NCBI GenBank assembly: GCA_033977485.1
Contig: CM066989.1
Span: forward strand, 100,543,181-100,607,180
Direction of reading: 5' to 3'
Length of the DNA stretch: 64,000 nucleotides
From: Hydrangea macrophylla
Taxonomy: Eukaryota; Streptophyta; Magnoliopsida; Cornales; Hydrangeaceae
The notes under the pieces are model-generated. The model was given only the letters and a program-made list of their open reading frames with translations. It did no database searches and was not told the DNA's origin. Every line of letters begins with the position of its first letter. Position 1 is the first letter of the stretch. This document shows positions 44,592 through 58,173 of the stretch, in pieces. A program made the position numbers and the translations under genes.

Positions 44592-47500
44592 CATATACAA
44601 CAATACGATTATAGAATACATTATACTCACTGATGTGATCTGAATCGCAACCGACTAGTACCCATTTTTTCTCAATATTTTCAATAGGTGTACTTGAATT
44701 TCAATCTCACTTGGTTTATTCGTCATACTATACCATTTTCTGGAGATAAAACTTCTAGAAATATTTCTCTCCCTACAGTAGTCATTTCCCCCAATCATTC
44801 TAGAACAAAACCCACTTGCCTTTATTTTATTTTCCCACTAGATATCAGCGAATGATAGAACATCTCGCAAACGTTCAGTCTAATTTTCATTGCTTTTGCC
44901 AGATTTCAGAACTTTTCCATAATCGACTACTTCCTTCTAAGATGACAAATGTCAGTATCCACATAATTGCGTAATTCTTCTCATAGATAGGTCGTTTAAC
45001 CCCAACAAGTCAGCAACTTCAATCAATAATCACAATCTGATTGGATCAACCTTGTCCACAAATCATTTATATGAGAACACCTAATTCTTGTTAACTTTGG
45101 CATTTCTGTCATGAAATTTACTACGATAAACATTCAGCTCAGATTGATAATAATATCAATCACAACAACCCCATGAACTTTTATTATTTCTGCCCTTATA
45201 CCACATATCGCAAAGAATGCTTTACATTTCTCATTTGGAAGCAGCTTTCTCAGTATCTTGGTTAATCTTTTACCTTATAGTATTTAAATGTCAAATCAAT
45301 TTTCATGAAGACTTGTGCCCGTGTAACTAATTATGAGTCATCATAACAATGAAATACAACTAGTAATGTCGCATACCCAATTACTAATGTATTATATACT
45401 TCAATATTTCTCTTGAACCCATTTCTTTGAGCTACTTCACTCGAACTACATGCTTGACTTTGAGATTCTGACACATTTTACTGTAGAGCAGAGCTCAATC
45501 ACCTTCCTTCAGTACTTTATCACTAAATTCTAAAACAGAAACCCAAATTGATCTTTAAGTCAATTTCCACTCATCTATTGCAGTAATACAGGTTGACCTC
45601 AATTTATTTTCATAACTTCTTTGCCCAAATTTCGGAACAAATTTAATTTCTAATAAATTCTGAATCTTGACTCAAATCATTTCGGAATAGTCAACGCGCA
45701 CACCAAACCCCCGTGATCTCTGATTCGAGTACTAACAACCATTTTGTCTTCACCTAATTAATATAAATTTCAAACTGTAGCTATCATGAGTTTCAACTGT
45801 CCTCTGTACCATCTATTCAATTGTCGTTGTATGACTAAATATTCCAAGTCACGACAGTTAATATAAACTTCTGGCTCTTAAGAATATTACTGCCAAATGC
45901 CCAATATAAAAGAATACCATGAATTCTAGATCTCGTACCAGACAATTCATTTTATGAGATTTCAACCATATGTAGTATAAATTATTGTTGTGTCAACATA
46001 TAGCCCAATCCCAACACAAACATTTGCAATAATAATATCAATATCATCATAGAAGAAATCTTCAATGTAACCAATATAAATTTCACACGTGTCCCTGTAC
46101 AGAAAAGAAATCTTCAACAAAATTTTAATAATACCCAGTCAATACCGCAACTTCAAATTCATGTTACCTTCATAAGTCCCGATTGATTGATTTCTAACGA
46201 CACCCACGAAATCTCTATCCCTTTTAAATCACATACTCTAAAAACACAACTCATCCACTCGATGTTCAACATAAGACGAAACTTCACAATTCTCAAACTT
46301 TCCAGATTGTAAAACTTGTCTTTCGATTAACGCTATCTAAGCCCTAATATATGGAAGTTGATATACGTATTTGTCCCCTCCTTGTAGTACTTACAATCAA
46401 TAAGCAACTGATTTTGTTGTGATACAACTTAAATACGATCCAACACTCCTCAATATCAAATTTTATTCTGTTTACCCAAGTATGTAGTGCCCTTTTAAAA
46501 GCGTCACTTGTATATAAACAAGATCACTCGTTAATCTCCAACTGTAATCCCAAGCAACAAGCGATTTGTTCTTTTCAATGTTAAAATTTTACATAATCAT
46601 ACATTTGAGGAATACAACACTCACCAGTTATTGTGACTCAATACCTATCTAAAGATATCCAGAATATGCCTCTAAAATGAAGTGTCTCATTGTCCTGTCA
46701 TATTCAACTTGTAACCAAGAATATCCCAACTCAATTCCCAAGAAATAAATTGATGATCCTTATAACCCATCGACCCAATCATGTATCCGCAGCTGACAGT
46801 ATTAAGAATAATACGTACAATATCACAAGTTACTTTCAGACCTTTTTTTTTTTTCACCAAGGTCATTTGGAATTCACTTCAAAATTTAGTATTCTAATTT
46901 AAATCAAAGTAAATGTAGTGTACTCAGTTGAGCTTCCTAACCCAACAGTATTCATTTAAAATCTCTCTCCACAAAATAAAAATGTTTACACAACTATCAT
47001 ATAATCAAAATATTTTTCATTAATAATTCCTTTAAACAACAATTGAAATACCCACATTTAATTAAAACACTTTCCACTAATTTTCCACTTCTACCAATTT
47101 TGGGTCAAATCCAACCACTTCATTTTTATCAAAATATTTTTAAACACTTCATGATTCACAATAAATCATGTTTTTTTTTTTCCTTCACAAAAGATGATTT
47201 CAAAACATCTTTTACTCATTTAAACATATATAAACTTACATAACGTCATTCAAATATCTCTGAAATTTTAAATACATTATTAGTAGCTAAATTCAAAGTC
47301 TGAAAGTTTCTAGTGATATACTAGGATACTTGACAATTGCTATAGTGCAGTGCAATAGTCAGATCTCGATTACTTACACATAAAGTATAAAGAAATAATA
47401 AAAATATTATTACCTGAGGCACATGGTGGTTGAACGGATCTTGCAGTGGTTTGGTTTTCAAAGAGATTACTACTTACTAAACTGATAAACCCATTTTCAA

Positions 47501-48629
47501 ATTCAAATCTCTGGTAGAAAATTATGATACCCCGTGTAGCCAATCAACCCAATTAGATATTCATGCAACCCAACTACTTAGTCTTGATCTCAATCAACTA
47601 TATCCTTAAGCAGAAGAGAATAATTTATAACCGTAGTCATACCCAGTCGATGGAAACATAATAGAAAAGTGTGATACTTTAAGTTAACCCCAAATCTGCT
47701 ATTCATACTGACACGTTGAAGAGCCAATCATTGTTCGATAATAAGAGAGGCATCCCGATAATAGAAATAAATTAATTTATGTTGAGAGATTCCTCAACAA
47801 CCCAATATAATCCAAATAGAGTTGAGAGATTCCTCAACCCAAGATAACTCAAACAACTGAATAAATCCCCAAATATCTCATCACCTTGACAACTCAGTAT
47901 TTCACCCTCAATCCCAAGAGAATATATAAATAGCTCAATGAATAATCCCAAAAATCATTCCGAATAAGTGAAGAAATAAGAGATAATAATAATATCGTAT
48001 CTGCTCATGAAGCCCATAAAAATCATAAGAAATCCAGAATTCCCCAAACTATAATATTTGAATACCAGAAGACCCACCGTAAATAAAGAAATCCAGATGC
48101 CCAATTTCTTGGCAGAAAGTAAGAAATAATCTTCACAAATAATAATAATATTCGGAAAGAAATCTATACCCGCATTCATAACCCAATACTCAATAACCCT
48201 TTATCAAGTCAATACCCTTGATAATATAGTACCAGCCAAATCATTTCAGGATGACCAACTCAATCTTGATTTCTGAACCCAAATTTCACAAATATGCTCG
48301 AATTTTTCTTACTAAATTCACAATCCCCATTTCCAACTCAATTAATTCAACATATGGAAAAATATTCCCCTTTATACTCCATTTTTCCACAATGAAGTTT
48401 CCAACCATCTCTCCACATATTACAATATGTAGAATGCATGCAGCATGATATGCATGTTCAACAATATTTAAATCACGTGCAGTAAACATGTATGCCTCTA
48501 CATGTAGCTACGTGTAATGATTATCAGTTTACATGCTTTTATTTATTTATTTAAATTTTTTTTAATTTTTTAATTTTTTTTTTTTAAGGCGTCGTATTCG
48601 TCTCTCGTCCCCAAAGGCTCTAACCTATT
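44592..48629 (-). other. Element E interior without coding potential
   Basis: No frame reaches 80 codons and no RT, integrase or gag motif is recognisable on either strand. AT-rich throughout. It might be a very decayed pol or a filler sequence copied in trans. Confidence 0.6.
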
Positions 48630-48641
48630 GCTTTGATACCA
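48630..48641 (-). promoter_or_regulatory. Element E primer binding site
   Basis: TGGTATCAAAGC on the minus strand, five bases after the LTR. It differs from the initiator tRNA-Met site (TGGTATCAGAGC) at one base. Confidence 0.75.
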
Positions 48642-48646
48642 AAATT

Positions 48647-50670
48647 TGTCACACCCCAACCCGCCCCTGCGAGTTAGGACACGTGTAACAAAGACAACAA
48701 GGACCAAACAATCAATTTTAACGTTCCAAAGATGAACATTTTGATTGAAATATCAGGGGTAAAGTATCTTTTATCAAACAAATTAATAAAAAGAAATAAA
48801 TAGAGTTTTAAAACCGTCAAATGGTACTTGGGCAAAGTTTTCCCTATTACAGTACCATTCACCCTATTTTCATAAACTATTTTAACCCCTGTAGCATTTA
48901 CTTTAAATATTTAAAAACACTAAAAGCCCAACTAAATATATAAGTATTACAACTCATTCAAACATTTATTTCTAAACATATTTAAAATCATAAACTGCAA
49001 GCTTACAACAAGTCTATTTAAATTCTCACATGTAAATATATAAACAGCTAGACCCAGCCCCGTAGTCTCGATCATTTCTCACTGTGGTATTCATCTGAAC
49101 CTGCGTGGTCATTAGCCACAAAAGTCGAATAAGCTTTCGCTTAGTGAGTACGTGGTGCTAATCATGCAATTGGAGTATTTAATGAATCATAACACCAATT
49201 ATGCATCACAATAATAAATGGTCGCAGGCGTGTCAAGTAATCAATCACCATCGTTCTGGACCCCTGATTCCGGGCCAATCTCACTTTTTCCGTCGCATAT
49301 AGCGAAATCACACTCATTCATTTGTGACCGTAGTCAATTCGTTCATGTGGTCGTCACCACTATCCCCTTTTCTCTGAGGATTTCAACATCTCTCTGTCCC
49401 TTATATATGGGCTAACTAATGGTGATTATCACTTGAGACCCTTTGACCCAAATAAGCACATAAGCAACTCAACATGTCAACATGACAATATCATCATTTT
49501 TGGACATGTTAAATAATAATAATCACATGCTTTTCTACTTAATCATAAATTAAGCAATTTAAACATTTAATAACAATTAAATAACATTAAACATCCAATT
49601 TTGGGATTAGGACACTCACCTCTACGAATAATCAAATAAGCCTAGAAATCCCAAATATCTCCTAAATCCAAGCCAAATATGAACCTGCGGCTAATCCTAC
49701 AAAATTTTGGTGAAGTAAATATTACCAACCCATTTGGGTCACGAAAAACCTATCGATTAAATTGAAAATAAATTATACCAGAAGGTTAGGCTTACCCCCA
49801 CGAGTCCAATTATGACCTCATATCACGATTTAGACAACGTACGACGAACCTATGGCATTGAGAAGGTCGAACCCCCACTTTTCTCTTCTCATCTCTCGCA
49901 GCTCTCGGCTCTCTCTCACTCTCTGCATTTTTTTTCCTTTCCTTTTGGTTTTTTTTTTTATTAACTAACTGATACATATTTTATATAATATAATATGCAT
50001 ATAATATATATATATATATATACGTCCGCCGCCTTAACACCACACACATTCACGACCTTCTTTTCTTTCTTTTTTTTTTTAAAACAAGATTGGCACGAGA
50101 AATGATATGGTGCTTCTCGGTTCATACAAACTAACTTATTTTTGTATTTAAACCCCCCTATTATTATGTAGATCTTATTATAACACCCAAACTAATTATA
50201 ATACTATCCCAATATCTAAGTGAATCTATATCTATGCCACGTATGAGCCCCAAATGTCGTCCCAAATATTATGTGAAGGCACTAATTAACCTACTAATTA
50301 TACCATGTGTCCAATTACGCCCTCATAAGGATACCCAAATTGGTCCCATAAATAAACATGAATAATAATAAAATATTAAGACACATAACATTTCGTCAAT
50401 TAAATAATCATATGGTATCAACATGTATTATAATGTACACATTTACATTTACATGTCTACCATTTAATCACATAAATGCAACTAAATGCAATTTATCCAA
50501 TCTGGACCTCCCGTGGATCCCGTTTCACATTTGTCCAACTGTGCCCTTTATCAAGCACTTATCACATCGGGGTAACTGAAACTTACCCAAATCACCACAT
50601 GCAATTATTTATATTAATTGATGCATGTCAAAATAAATATTACTACATTTTTCCGGGTACGGGTATTACA
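48647..50670 (-). repeat. Element E LTR (5' copy by orientation)
   Basis: Almost identical to 42473-44498. On the minus strand it begins TGTAATACCCGTACCCGG and ends GGGGTGTGACA. Confidence 0.93.
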
Positions 50671-50847
50671 CAAGGATGGGTATTTTAGATATTTTAAACT
50701 AAAGTTGATGCATTTCTAATTTACAAAAAGTACTAGACTGACTTTTAAATACTCTACATAAAATAGACTGAATTTTAATTATCCCAAATTTCTAAGGGTA
50801 AAACACACTAAGGTTAAAATATAGAATCTCTCTCATATTTTGTATAA

Positions 50848-51019
50848 GAGTAAAGATTGGGACACACTCAAATACATAATTTTTGGGACACAACTCAAAA
50901 GATGTGTCTATATCTCTCTTGTGATATCACTGGACCCCACAGTGACACAGGAGAGAGATAGACACATCTCTTAGGTTGTGTCCCAAAAGTTGTGTCTTTG
51001 GGTGTCCCAAGTATTACCC
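50848..51019. mobile_element. 172-bp MITE with 9-bp target duplication
   Basis: Ends GAGTAAAGATTGGGACAC and (reverse) GGGTAATACTTGGGACAC, flanked by perfect TTTGTATAA copies (50839-50847 and 51020-51028). The arms also share GACACAACTCAAAAGATGTGTCTAT-type sequence. The 9-bp duplication suggests Mutator-type mobilisation. Confidence 0.85.
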
Positions 51020-51022
51020 TTT

Positions 51023-51949
51023 GTATAATTACACTGTCCTTCTTTGAGGTTTAGAGTTGAGTTGTACATTTTCTTTGTTAGTCAATGTTCAATCGATTGT
51101 TAATCTTTTTCATAATATTGTAATTACCCTTAATAAAGTTTCAAAAATTTCGTATAATATTTTTTCTGCTATAATATGAATATAAAAGTATTTGTTTTAA
51201 GTGGTAATTACGGTTTAGTCTATTTTAGAATACTTTTTAAACACTAAGTCTATCAAGGAAAGTATTTTAGTAAACACACCTCACATATAAAACTGGACAA
51301 AAATCCTTACAAGCTATAAAATTTCACTAAATTTATAAAGTTTAGTGAAGTTTCACAATTAATTTATGTTTAGAGTAGTTCCACTCGAACAAAAGACTTG
51401 AGTTGAAAAACTTTATCAAAAAAATTTATATTGTGTCCTTTAACCAATAACTTACCCCTAATTGGGTATTTAATACTATGTTTTTTTTCTAATGATAATT
51501 TTGCCCATTAATATTGTGTTGATTTTTCAAATTAATAAGTTCAAATTTTTTATTTTAGGTAATTTTGCATGTACTATTACTTTTATTAGATATTCATCTC
51601 TCACTAATGTAATAATGCAAAGAGTACCACTATTGCCACAAGTAATAGTGGTGTTGAAAATAAGGAGGATATTGTTATGAGTTTTGATCGAGGTGTGCAA
51701 TAGTAGCACTGTTTTTAAAAATAACTCTGCCCCTTTAGAGTAATTGACTTAATGCAGAAGATCTTAATATGGCGCTAATTGGACGGTCCGAATCCAAGAT
51801 TTACATGTGCGCGCGCATGAGAGGACATTTTCTCAACACAAGCTTACTAGCTTATAGAAGAAAAATATATAAAAAGAGTGCAAAGATCTTATAAAATATC
51901 AATGTGGGATAGTTGCCAAATCAAGCTTTTAGCTTTGAGTTTTTGAAAT
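51023..51949. other. Intergenic DNA without a recognisable gene
   Basis: AT-rich. The overlapping opposite-strand frames near 51500-51700 show no motif. Confidence 0.4.
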
Positions 51950-52120
51950 GAGTATTAGTTGGGACACTAACAACTTTCACTAACACTAATTAACACACTC
52001 TATCTCTCTCCTAGTGGTACTGTAGAGTCCACTGCAAACGAACCCCACAAATCCACTAAGAGAGAGATAAAATATATTAATAAGTATTAATAAAAATTAT
52101 TAGTGCCCCTAACATTACCC
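51950..52120. mobile_element. 171-bp MITE related to the one at 50848
   Basis: Ends GAGTATTAGTTGGGACAC and (reverse) GGGTAATGTTAGGGGCAC, clearly akin to the MITE 0.9 kb upstream. The inner arms contain CTATCTCTCTCCTAGTGG and its imperfect reverse complement. No clear target duplication remains. Confidence 0.7.
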
Positions 52121-52698
52121 ATAAGCAATAAAATCACAAACCCACAAAAAAAATCCAAACAGATGGTTGTTGCCATGACAATTTCACTTCTTGAAATGAT
52201 AGTCGCTTTCCTCTATTTTGACTGAGGTCATTGTCATTTACCCTTTTCCGAAAAAAAAAAAATAAAAAGAAAATAAGAAAAAAAATTCAAGTGGGTGTTC
52301 ACAAAATCCTGTCACTGAAAATTCCACGTGTACAGATTCTTTGCCAGCATTATCTCTACGTGGCATACTGTAATAGGCAGTTTGGATATTCCTACAAAAG
52401 AGATAAAAATATCCAAACATCCAAAAAAAAGTATTTCATGCAACAACTATATGACATCCACTACAATTAAGATCGTTGAATTAGCTCAAAAGCTTGTGAT
52501 CATCCCAATTGAGACCAATCAGACGGTTTTAAATACAATAACTTTATAGAGACGCTGCATCTGATAATATCTCCACAAACCTCCCGTTGGAGAAGACGGC
52601 TCTTCAGGCCCCATAACTCTCTCACCACTTTACACCTCCACCGCATGAATTCTCTCTCTCTCTCTCTCATCAAAGACTACTTTTTTTTCTTTCTTAAA

Positions 52699-53620
52699 GG
52701 ATAAATTACACTAACCTCCTCTGAAATATGTCATAATCATAGAGGCTTGCCTCATAGTTTTAGAAAGAGAAATACTAAATACACCACCCTGTAATTAGAG
52801 GGGTAAATAGTTCAATTCGGTCTTTTTTTTTTTTTTTTTTTCTTTTTTTTGTCAAACTGATCGGTTTCAGTTTGGCTCAATTTAGTATAAAATTTTAAAT
52901 CGGTTCGATTTTTGCATTGCATATTTTTTTTTTAAATCGACTAAAACGATCGGTTCGATCGATTTGCTTACACCTACCTGTAATGTAAAAAAATTAAAAA
53001 AAAATAGTAATAAATTTGTGAGTAAATATGGTGTATTTAGCAAAAAAAAAAGTGATGTATAACAAGTCCCTTTAGAAATTATATTAACCTCCCTTAAAAT
53101 TTGTTGAATTGTAACACTTCCCTCCTTTTCCGTCAGTCAATGGTCGGTTCGTTAATATTATGATTAGAACTTTCTAAAATGATTACTTTGCCCTTATTAA
53201 AGTCAAAAGATAAAATCTCAAAAAGAAATATTTTTTCCCCTCCTATTTGTTTTAAGAGAATATTTTTTGCAAAAGAAAATTTGTCATCTTACAATGTCAG
53301 AGTAATGGTTTTTATCATGTAGAAATATTAACACCATTTGTTGTTCATTTCTGACAAGTAAGGGTGTAAATAAGTCAATTGGGTTACTTTTAGGGAATTT
53401 TTAACACCAACTACTGAGGTTCAGTTTTATCGATTTTTTATTTTATTTATTTATTTTTTTTTTTAGAGGGGGAGGGGCTTGGTCAATTTTTAAGTAATGT
53501 GTCTCTTTTAATAAACCGACCACTTCAGATCTTCAAGGGAACTTAAGAGTGATTTTTTTATATTAAAAGGGAGGTATTTGTAATTACGACATAACTCAAT
53601 GTAGGTTAGTATAATTTACC
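52699..53620. mobile_element. Non-autonomous element with AAATTACACTAACCTCC termini
   Basis: The left end GGATAAATTACACTAACCTCC matches the reverse of the right end, GGTAAATTATACTAACCTAC. Similarity extends over roughly 50 bases. A third internal copy of this end type lies near 53076. The interior (T runs, short frames) is non-coding. It ends about 200 bp before the start codon of the CPBP gene. Confidence 0.65.
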
Positions 53621-53818
53621 ATTTCATCAAATCCTTTAAAACCACAAACAAAATCAACTGACCATTCAGGTCCCTTCAACCTCAAAAAAAAAAAAAAATT
53701 TAAATAAATAAATATCTCATCAAAAACTATGTTCTTCAATCTTCAAAGACCAAAACAAACATTTTCCCCATAAACGCAGTTTCTGATTAAAAACCCACCA
53801 TTTTTTTAACGTTGTACA

Positions 53819-56800
53819 ATGGAGTTCCCGTTAATTTCTCGAGCTCCGAACCCTCAAACGACGTCGTATTCGAGATATGGCCTCTGTGACTTCCCGGCGA
53901 CTGTGTTGAAGAAGAAGAAAAAGAGGTCTGTGGCCCCCGGAGCTAGGGTTTCGGCGGTGGTGAGTGTTAGGGCTTCGGCGGAGAGCAGCGGCGAAGGGAT
54001 TGATGGTGGAGGAGGAGAGAGAAAGAGTGGTGGAAGTGGGTATACGAGTTCTGCTATGGAGGTGACCACATTCAATCGGAGCTTCAGTGAAGCTGAGTTC
54101 CCTGTTTGGGAGAAGATTGGAGCTATTGTTAGACTCAGCTATGGTGTAGGTGAGTATGCTTTTCTTCGACTCTGTTTGGTTGCTCAGAAAATGTAAGAAA
54201 AATCCAATTTTTTTTATTTTTATTTTTAATGATATGTTTCCCAAATTTTGAATCTCAATTTGCTTTCCAAATGGTTGTACTGCATCCAGTGACAGAGATC
54301 CGTGGTATCCCATGTCACTGTTTGTGGTACAATTTACAAAGTATTTTGAGAACCAAATTTGTGATTCAAATTTTTTGGAAGTAGGATTACTCAGATTGGA
54401 AGCTCAAATTTGTGTATACCTTCTCCAATCTGAGTAATCCTATGCTTCATGAATTTTGTTTCAGAAATGGGTTTCAAACACATGTGGAGCTGGTTCACCT
54501 GATTTTGATTGGAGTTTGTTGAATTGATCGTACAAGGTGGTCTCACTGCCACATGTGTTTGAGAATTATTTGGTATACAAAAGTTGTATAATTCATTAGT
54601 AATGCTACGCTTTCTAAATTTTGTATCCGAAATGGGTTTCAAACATACGTGACAGAGGGCCACCTAATTTTAATCGGAGGATATTGAAGTGGTCCATCAT
54701 TCGGTGAAAGGTGATCCCACTGCCACATGTGTTTGGGAAGTTACAAAATTTGAGAATCATAGAATTACTCATAATTCATACATAATGATCTAATCAAAAG
54801 TCTCTTTGAGCTTCATGGAGTATGAATTCAACATTTAGGGTTCAATTTATTGAATTAACAGAAGTTGTACTTTTGTTGTATTGGTAATTGTGCACATGAA
54901 TTCATTTCACTTGCTAATTTGATTGAAATGAGCATGAATTTATTTTTAGTGTACATTTAAACAAATTTTGTATTTTGATCAAACTGTGTGTTCATTTTTG
55001 GTAAAGTTTCCTTTTTGACAAAATGGTCTGTGTGTGGAGTCTGTGGACAGGAATTTTTGAACTTGAAGAAAAAGGGAATAAAAAGCCAAGAAAGTTATGC
55101 CTTTAATGTACTCTCTTAGTACTTGTTTGGCAACTAGGAACAAGTTGCAACTTACAATGAATCCTACTATGGCCTACACCACCTACAGACCCACCCCACC
55201 CCATGCAAATTAAATCTTCGTACCTACTTTTTTTTTTCTTTCTTTCTTTTTCTTTTCTTTGTCATTTTTTTTTTTTTTGAAGTTCCCATTTTCTGGTACT
55301 GAAATATCTGGTTCTTTTGTCTTGTCTTTTTGAATTTCTTTTTTTTTTTTTTCATTAATCGGAGTACTTTCGTTAGAACCCTGACCAAACAGTACTTTAA
55401 GGAAAATTCTTGAATGAGTAATGCAATGTTTACCAAATTTTGTATCCTAAATGTAGTTCCCAACACACGTGGTGTTGGGACCACTTCATCATTTTCCAAT
55501 GAAAATCAATTGGGCCCACCAACACATGTGGTGGTGAGACCACTTCACATCCCCTTCAACAAAAATCAAGTGTGCCCGTACCAACCACATTTGAGATACA
55601 AAATTTGGGAAGTGTAACATTACTCATGTACTTTTGTTTGTAGGATACGACCAATTTTTAGGTCCCAATCTGTAGTAACAATGTGCAGTTTATTTATTTA
55701 TTTTTGATAACAAGAGCATTTTATTGCTTCACAACAGAGGCAATACAAACAGAAAGAAGAAAAAAATACAAGAAAATAAGCTCAACAAGTTTCTAACTCG
55801 CACCACAAATCTCCCAAATCTGTGATATCTCAAACTGTGGCGTAGCTCAACACTGAGCGGGGGCCCAAAACATAGAGCACTCCAAAGCACCATGACTGCG
55901 AAAAGAGCCCACCCTAACCCCAGATCTGGCGAAAAAATGCCAGATCTGCGAGAAAGAAAGGCCGAATCCATACCACGGAGCAAGAAATGGAGAGATCTAG
56001 CTTGAGCACCCAAACAAACCAAGAACAAAACCAAAAAAAAAAAACACACAAAACAAACCTTCACAAAGAGGGACAACACACTCAAAAAGACAGACAAACA
56101 ACTAAGAAGAGAAGAGCCAAGGGCTCTCCCTTGGTAGGAGAGCCCCCGGAGAAGCTACCAATGGAAGACTTTTAGAGAGAAGGGAGAGGATGTGTTTTAG
56201 AGAGAGAAAGGGGAAAGTTTTGTGGGAATAACATAAAAGATATTTTTAATGTGCAGTTTATTATGATTTGGTGTCAATCAGTCGTAACTTTTTAATGATG
56301 CAACTTGGTAGTAACAATGTGTTGTAACTTTTTAAGGTGCCGTTCAGTGGTAACAATTGGTTCTATTATATAGTAACGGAGTCCATACTTGAATTATAAA
56401 CAGTTCCTTGTTTGTGAAATATCTCATATTGTCATGCTGTATTGTTTTATTTTTTTTGGAACTGAGACATATGAACGTATTCCTCTTAGATATATTCGAT
56501 TTTTTTAGTGAAAGAAGAATGTTTAAATATTTTGTATATGCTCCCCTCTAATATATGTATTCTTTTTTGCATCTGAAAAATCAGGCATATACGGGGCGAT
56601 GGCTGTGGCTGGGAAGTTCATATGTTCTATAACCGGGGTTGATTGCACTGGTGGCTTTTGTCCATCATTAGATGCCGTTGTAGAAGGCCTTGGATATGCA
56701 GCTCCCCCAATTATGGCCCTTCTCTTCATACTAGATGTATGCCGCCTAGCTATATATGAATCTTTCTTAATGTTATTCTTATTATTTGCTTAGGAAACAA

Positions 56801-57555
56801 TATCTTCTATGCCACCTATTTCAAACACACACACACACACACACACACCGTCGTAATTTAAGAGTCCTTTATTCCATTTTGGGATGTCCTGCATTCAGAG
56901 TCCTGTTAGAAAAGTCAATGTACTTTAGTTGGTGATTTTTCAAATTTACCCTTAAAACTCTCTCAAATTCCATCATCATGAATTAATTTGTGGAGCTAAA
57001 TAGGAGACTTCATCAAATTTCTTCATAACGAGACCATTCCTATATTTTCTGGGATTGGAAATTCTTGATTTTGAGCATCATATTTTAGAAGGACCACAAT
57101 TTTTCTAAAAGAACCATTCAAACTCATCATATTTTTAGTTAAAAAATACTGTGCAAATGTGTGAACGTAATTATGGTATTCAAGAACGGCCAAGCAGGCC
57201 CTTTAATAATTCGTTAAACAAACTGCAAAATCTGCAGGATGAAGTAGTGAAGCTATCGCCACATGCTCGTGCCATCAGAGATGTAGAGGATGAGGAGCTA
57301 TGGAGCTTCTTCTATGGAATGTCTCCATGGCAGGTACACATGTCACACATTTCAGTTGCTAGATATTAGATATGTAATCTAAGAGTTTTGAAAATGCCAG
57401 GAGGGGTTGATTCATTTTAGCTTTAATTGTTGCAGTTTGTCCTCATTGTTGCCGCAAGCTCCGTTGGTGAGGAGCTTTTCTACCGGGCTGCTGTTCAGGT
57501 CGGTATCTATGGCATCACTTGGCCTTATTAGAATCAATGTCGATATATGTGTGTT

Positions 57556-57589
<34 letters not shown>

Positions 57590-58124
57590 GTTAATGCTAA
57601 CCTACTACATATCTAAACTACTTGTATTAATTGAACAAAAAAATCCATGCTACGTCATTAAAACGATGGCATTCAAGTAGCTTTCCAAAGGACCTAGTAA
57701 TTTCCTTTAGGCTCTGTTTGGTTCATGGATTCCATGAGGGAAAAGAAAAGGGAAAGGAAAACAAAAAGGAAAACTAATTCCCCCGTGTTTTCCCTTGTGT
57801 TTTTCTTCATGCTTAAATAACATAAGAAATTATGAATTTCTAGAATATTATTGTAATGTATCAATGAAGGAAGGGAAATGACTCACAACATTCAAAATTT
57901 TAAATTTATTTCTCAACTCATTATCTATTCGTTCCTATTTTCCTCTTCTTATTCCTTATTAACCTAATAAAGGAGAACGTTTTCCTCTATGTTTTCTTTT
58001 CTTTTCCCTCACTAAATCCAAGAACCAAGCAAATCCTTAGTGCGCTTATTATAAAATTTCTTTGGTGACGTCATTCTAGTCAAGTGGCAAAAACTTTTCT
58101 TGTCCTTTTAGAAGCGGCAAGACC

Positions 58125-58173
<49 letters not shown>

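Larger units (their letters stand above)
42473..50670 (-). mobile_element. Element E: young minus-strand LTR element with a nearly non-coding interior
   Basis: 8198 bp with LTRs of 2026 and 2024 bp and a perfect 5-bp target duplication CAAGG (42468-42472, 50671-50675). A primer-site-like TGGTATCAAAGC lies at 48630-48641 on the minus strand, and a polypurine tract AAAAGGGAGGGAGAGA at 44499-44514, which sets the orientation. A short remnant of a gypsy polyprotein end lies beside the polypurine tract. Otherwise the 4148-bp interior has no reading frame with a recognisable domain. It is best read as a non-autonomous chromovirus derivative. Confidence 0.88.
41028..50792. mobile_element. Foldback element with CCACCA-rich arms, split by element E
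   Basis: The left arm starts GGAATAATT at about 41028. The right arm, read in reverse from 50792, starts GGGATAATT. Both continue with ATTTAAAAGTCA, AAATTAGAAATNCATCAACTT and TCTCTCTCCTCACATGG, then CCACCA-rich DNA, then CT/TA repeats and the 21-24-bp repeat block. The right arm is interrupted at 42472/50671 by element E. Flanks AAATTTTTTA and AAATTTCTAA match at 8 of 10 positions, compatible with an old Mutator-type target duplication. Without E the element is about 1.57 kb. There is no transposase. Long His/Pro-rich reading frames here are low-complexity artefacts. Confidence 0.75.

Noticed and set aside
43044..50688. Pairs of identical small reading frames 6.2 kb apart
   Set aside because: They lie in the two LTR copies of element E. 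Duplication is due to the LTRs, not gene duplication.
55729..56097. 122-codon minus-strand frame in intron 1
   Set aside because: Falls wholly inside the retroposon; composition is Leu/Phe/Ser-rich without a recognisable domain.
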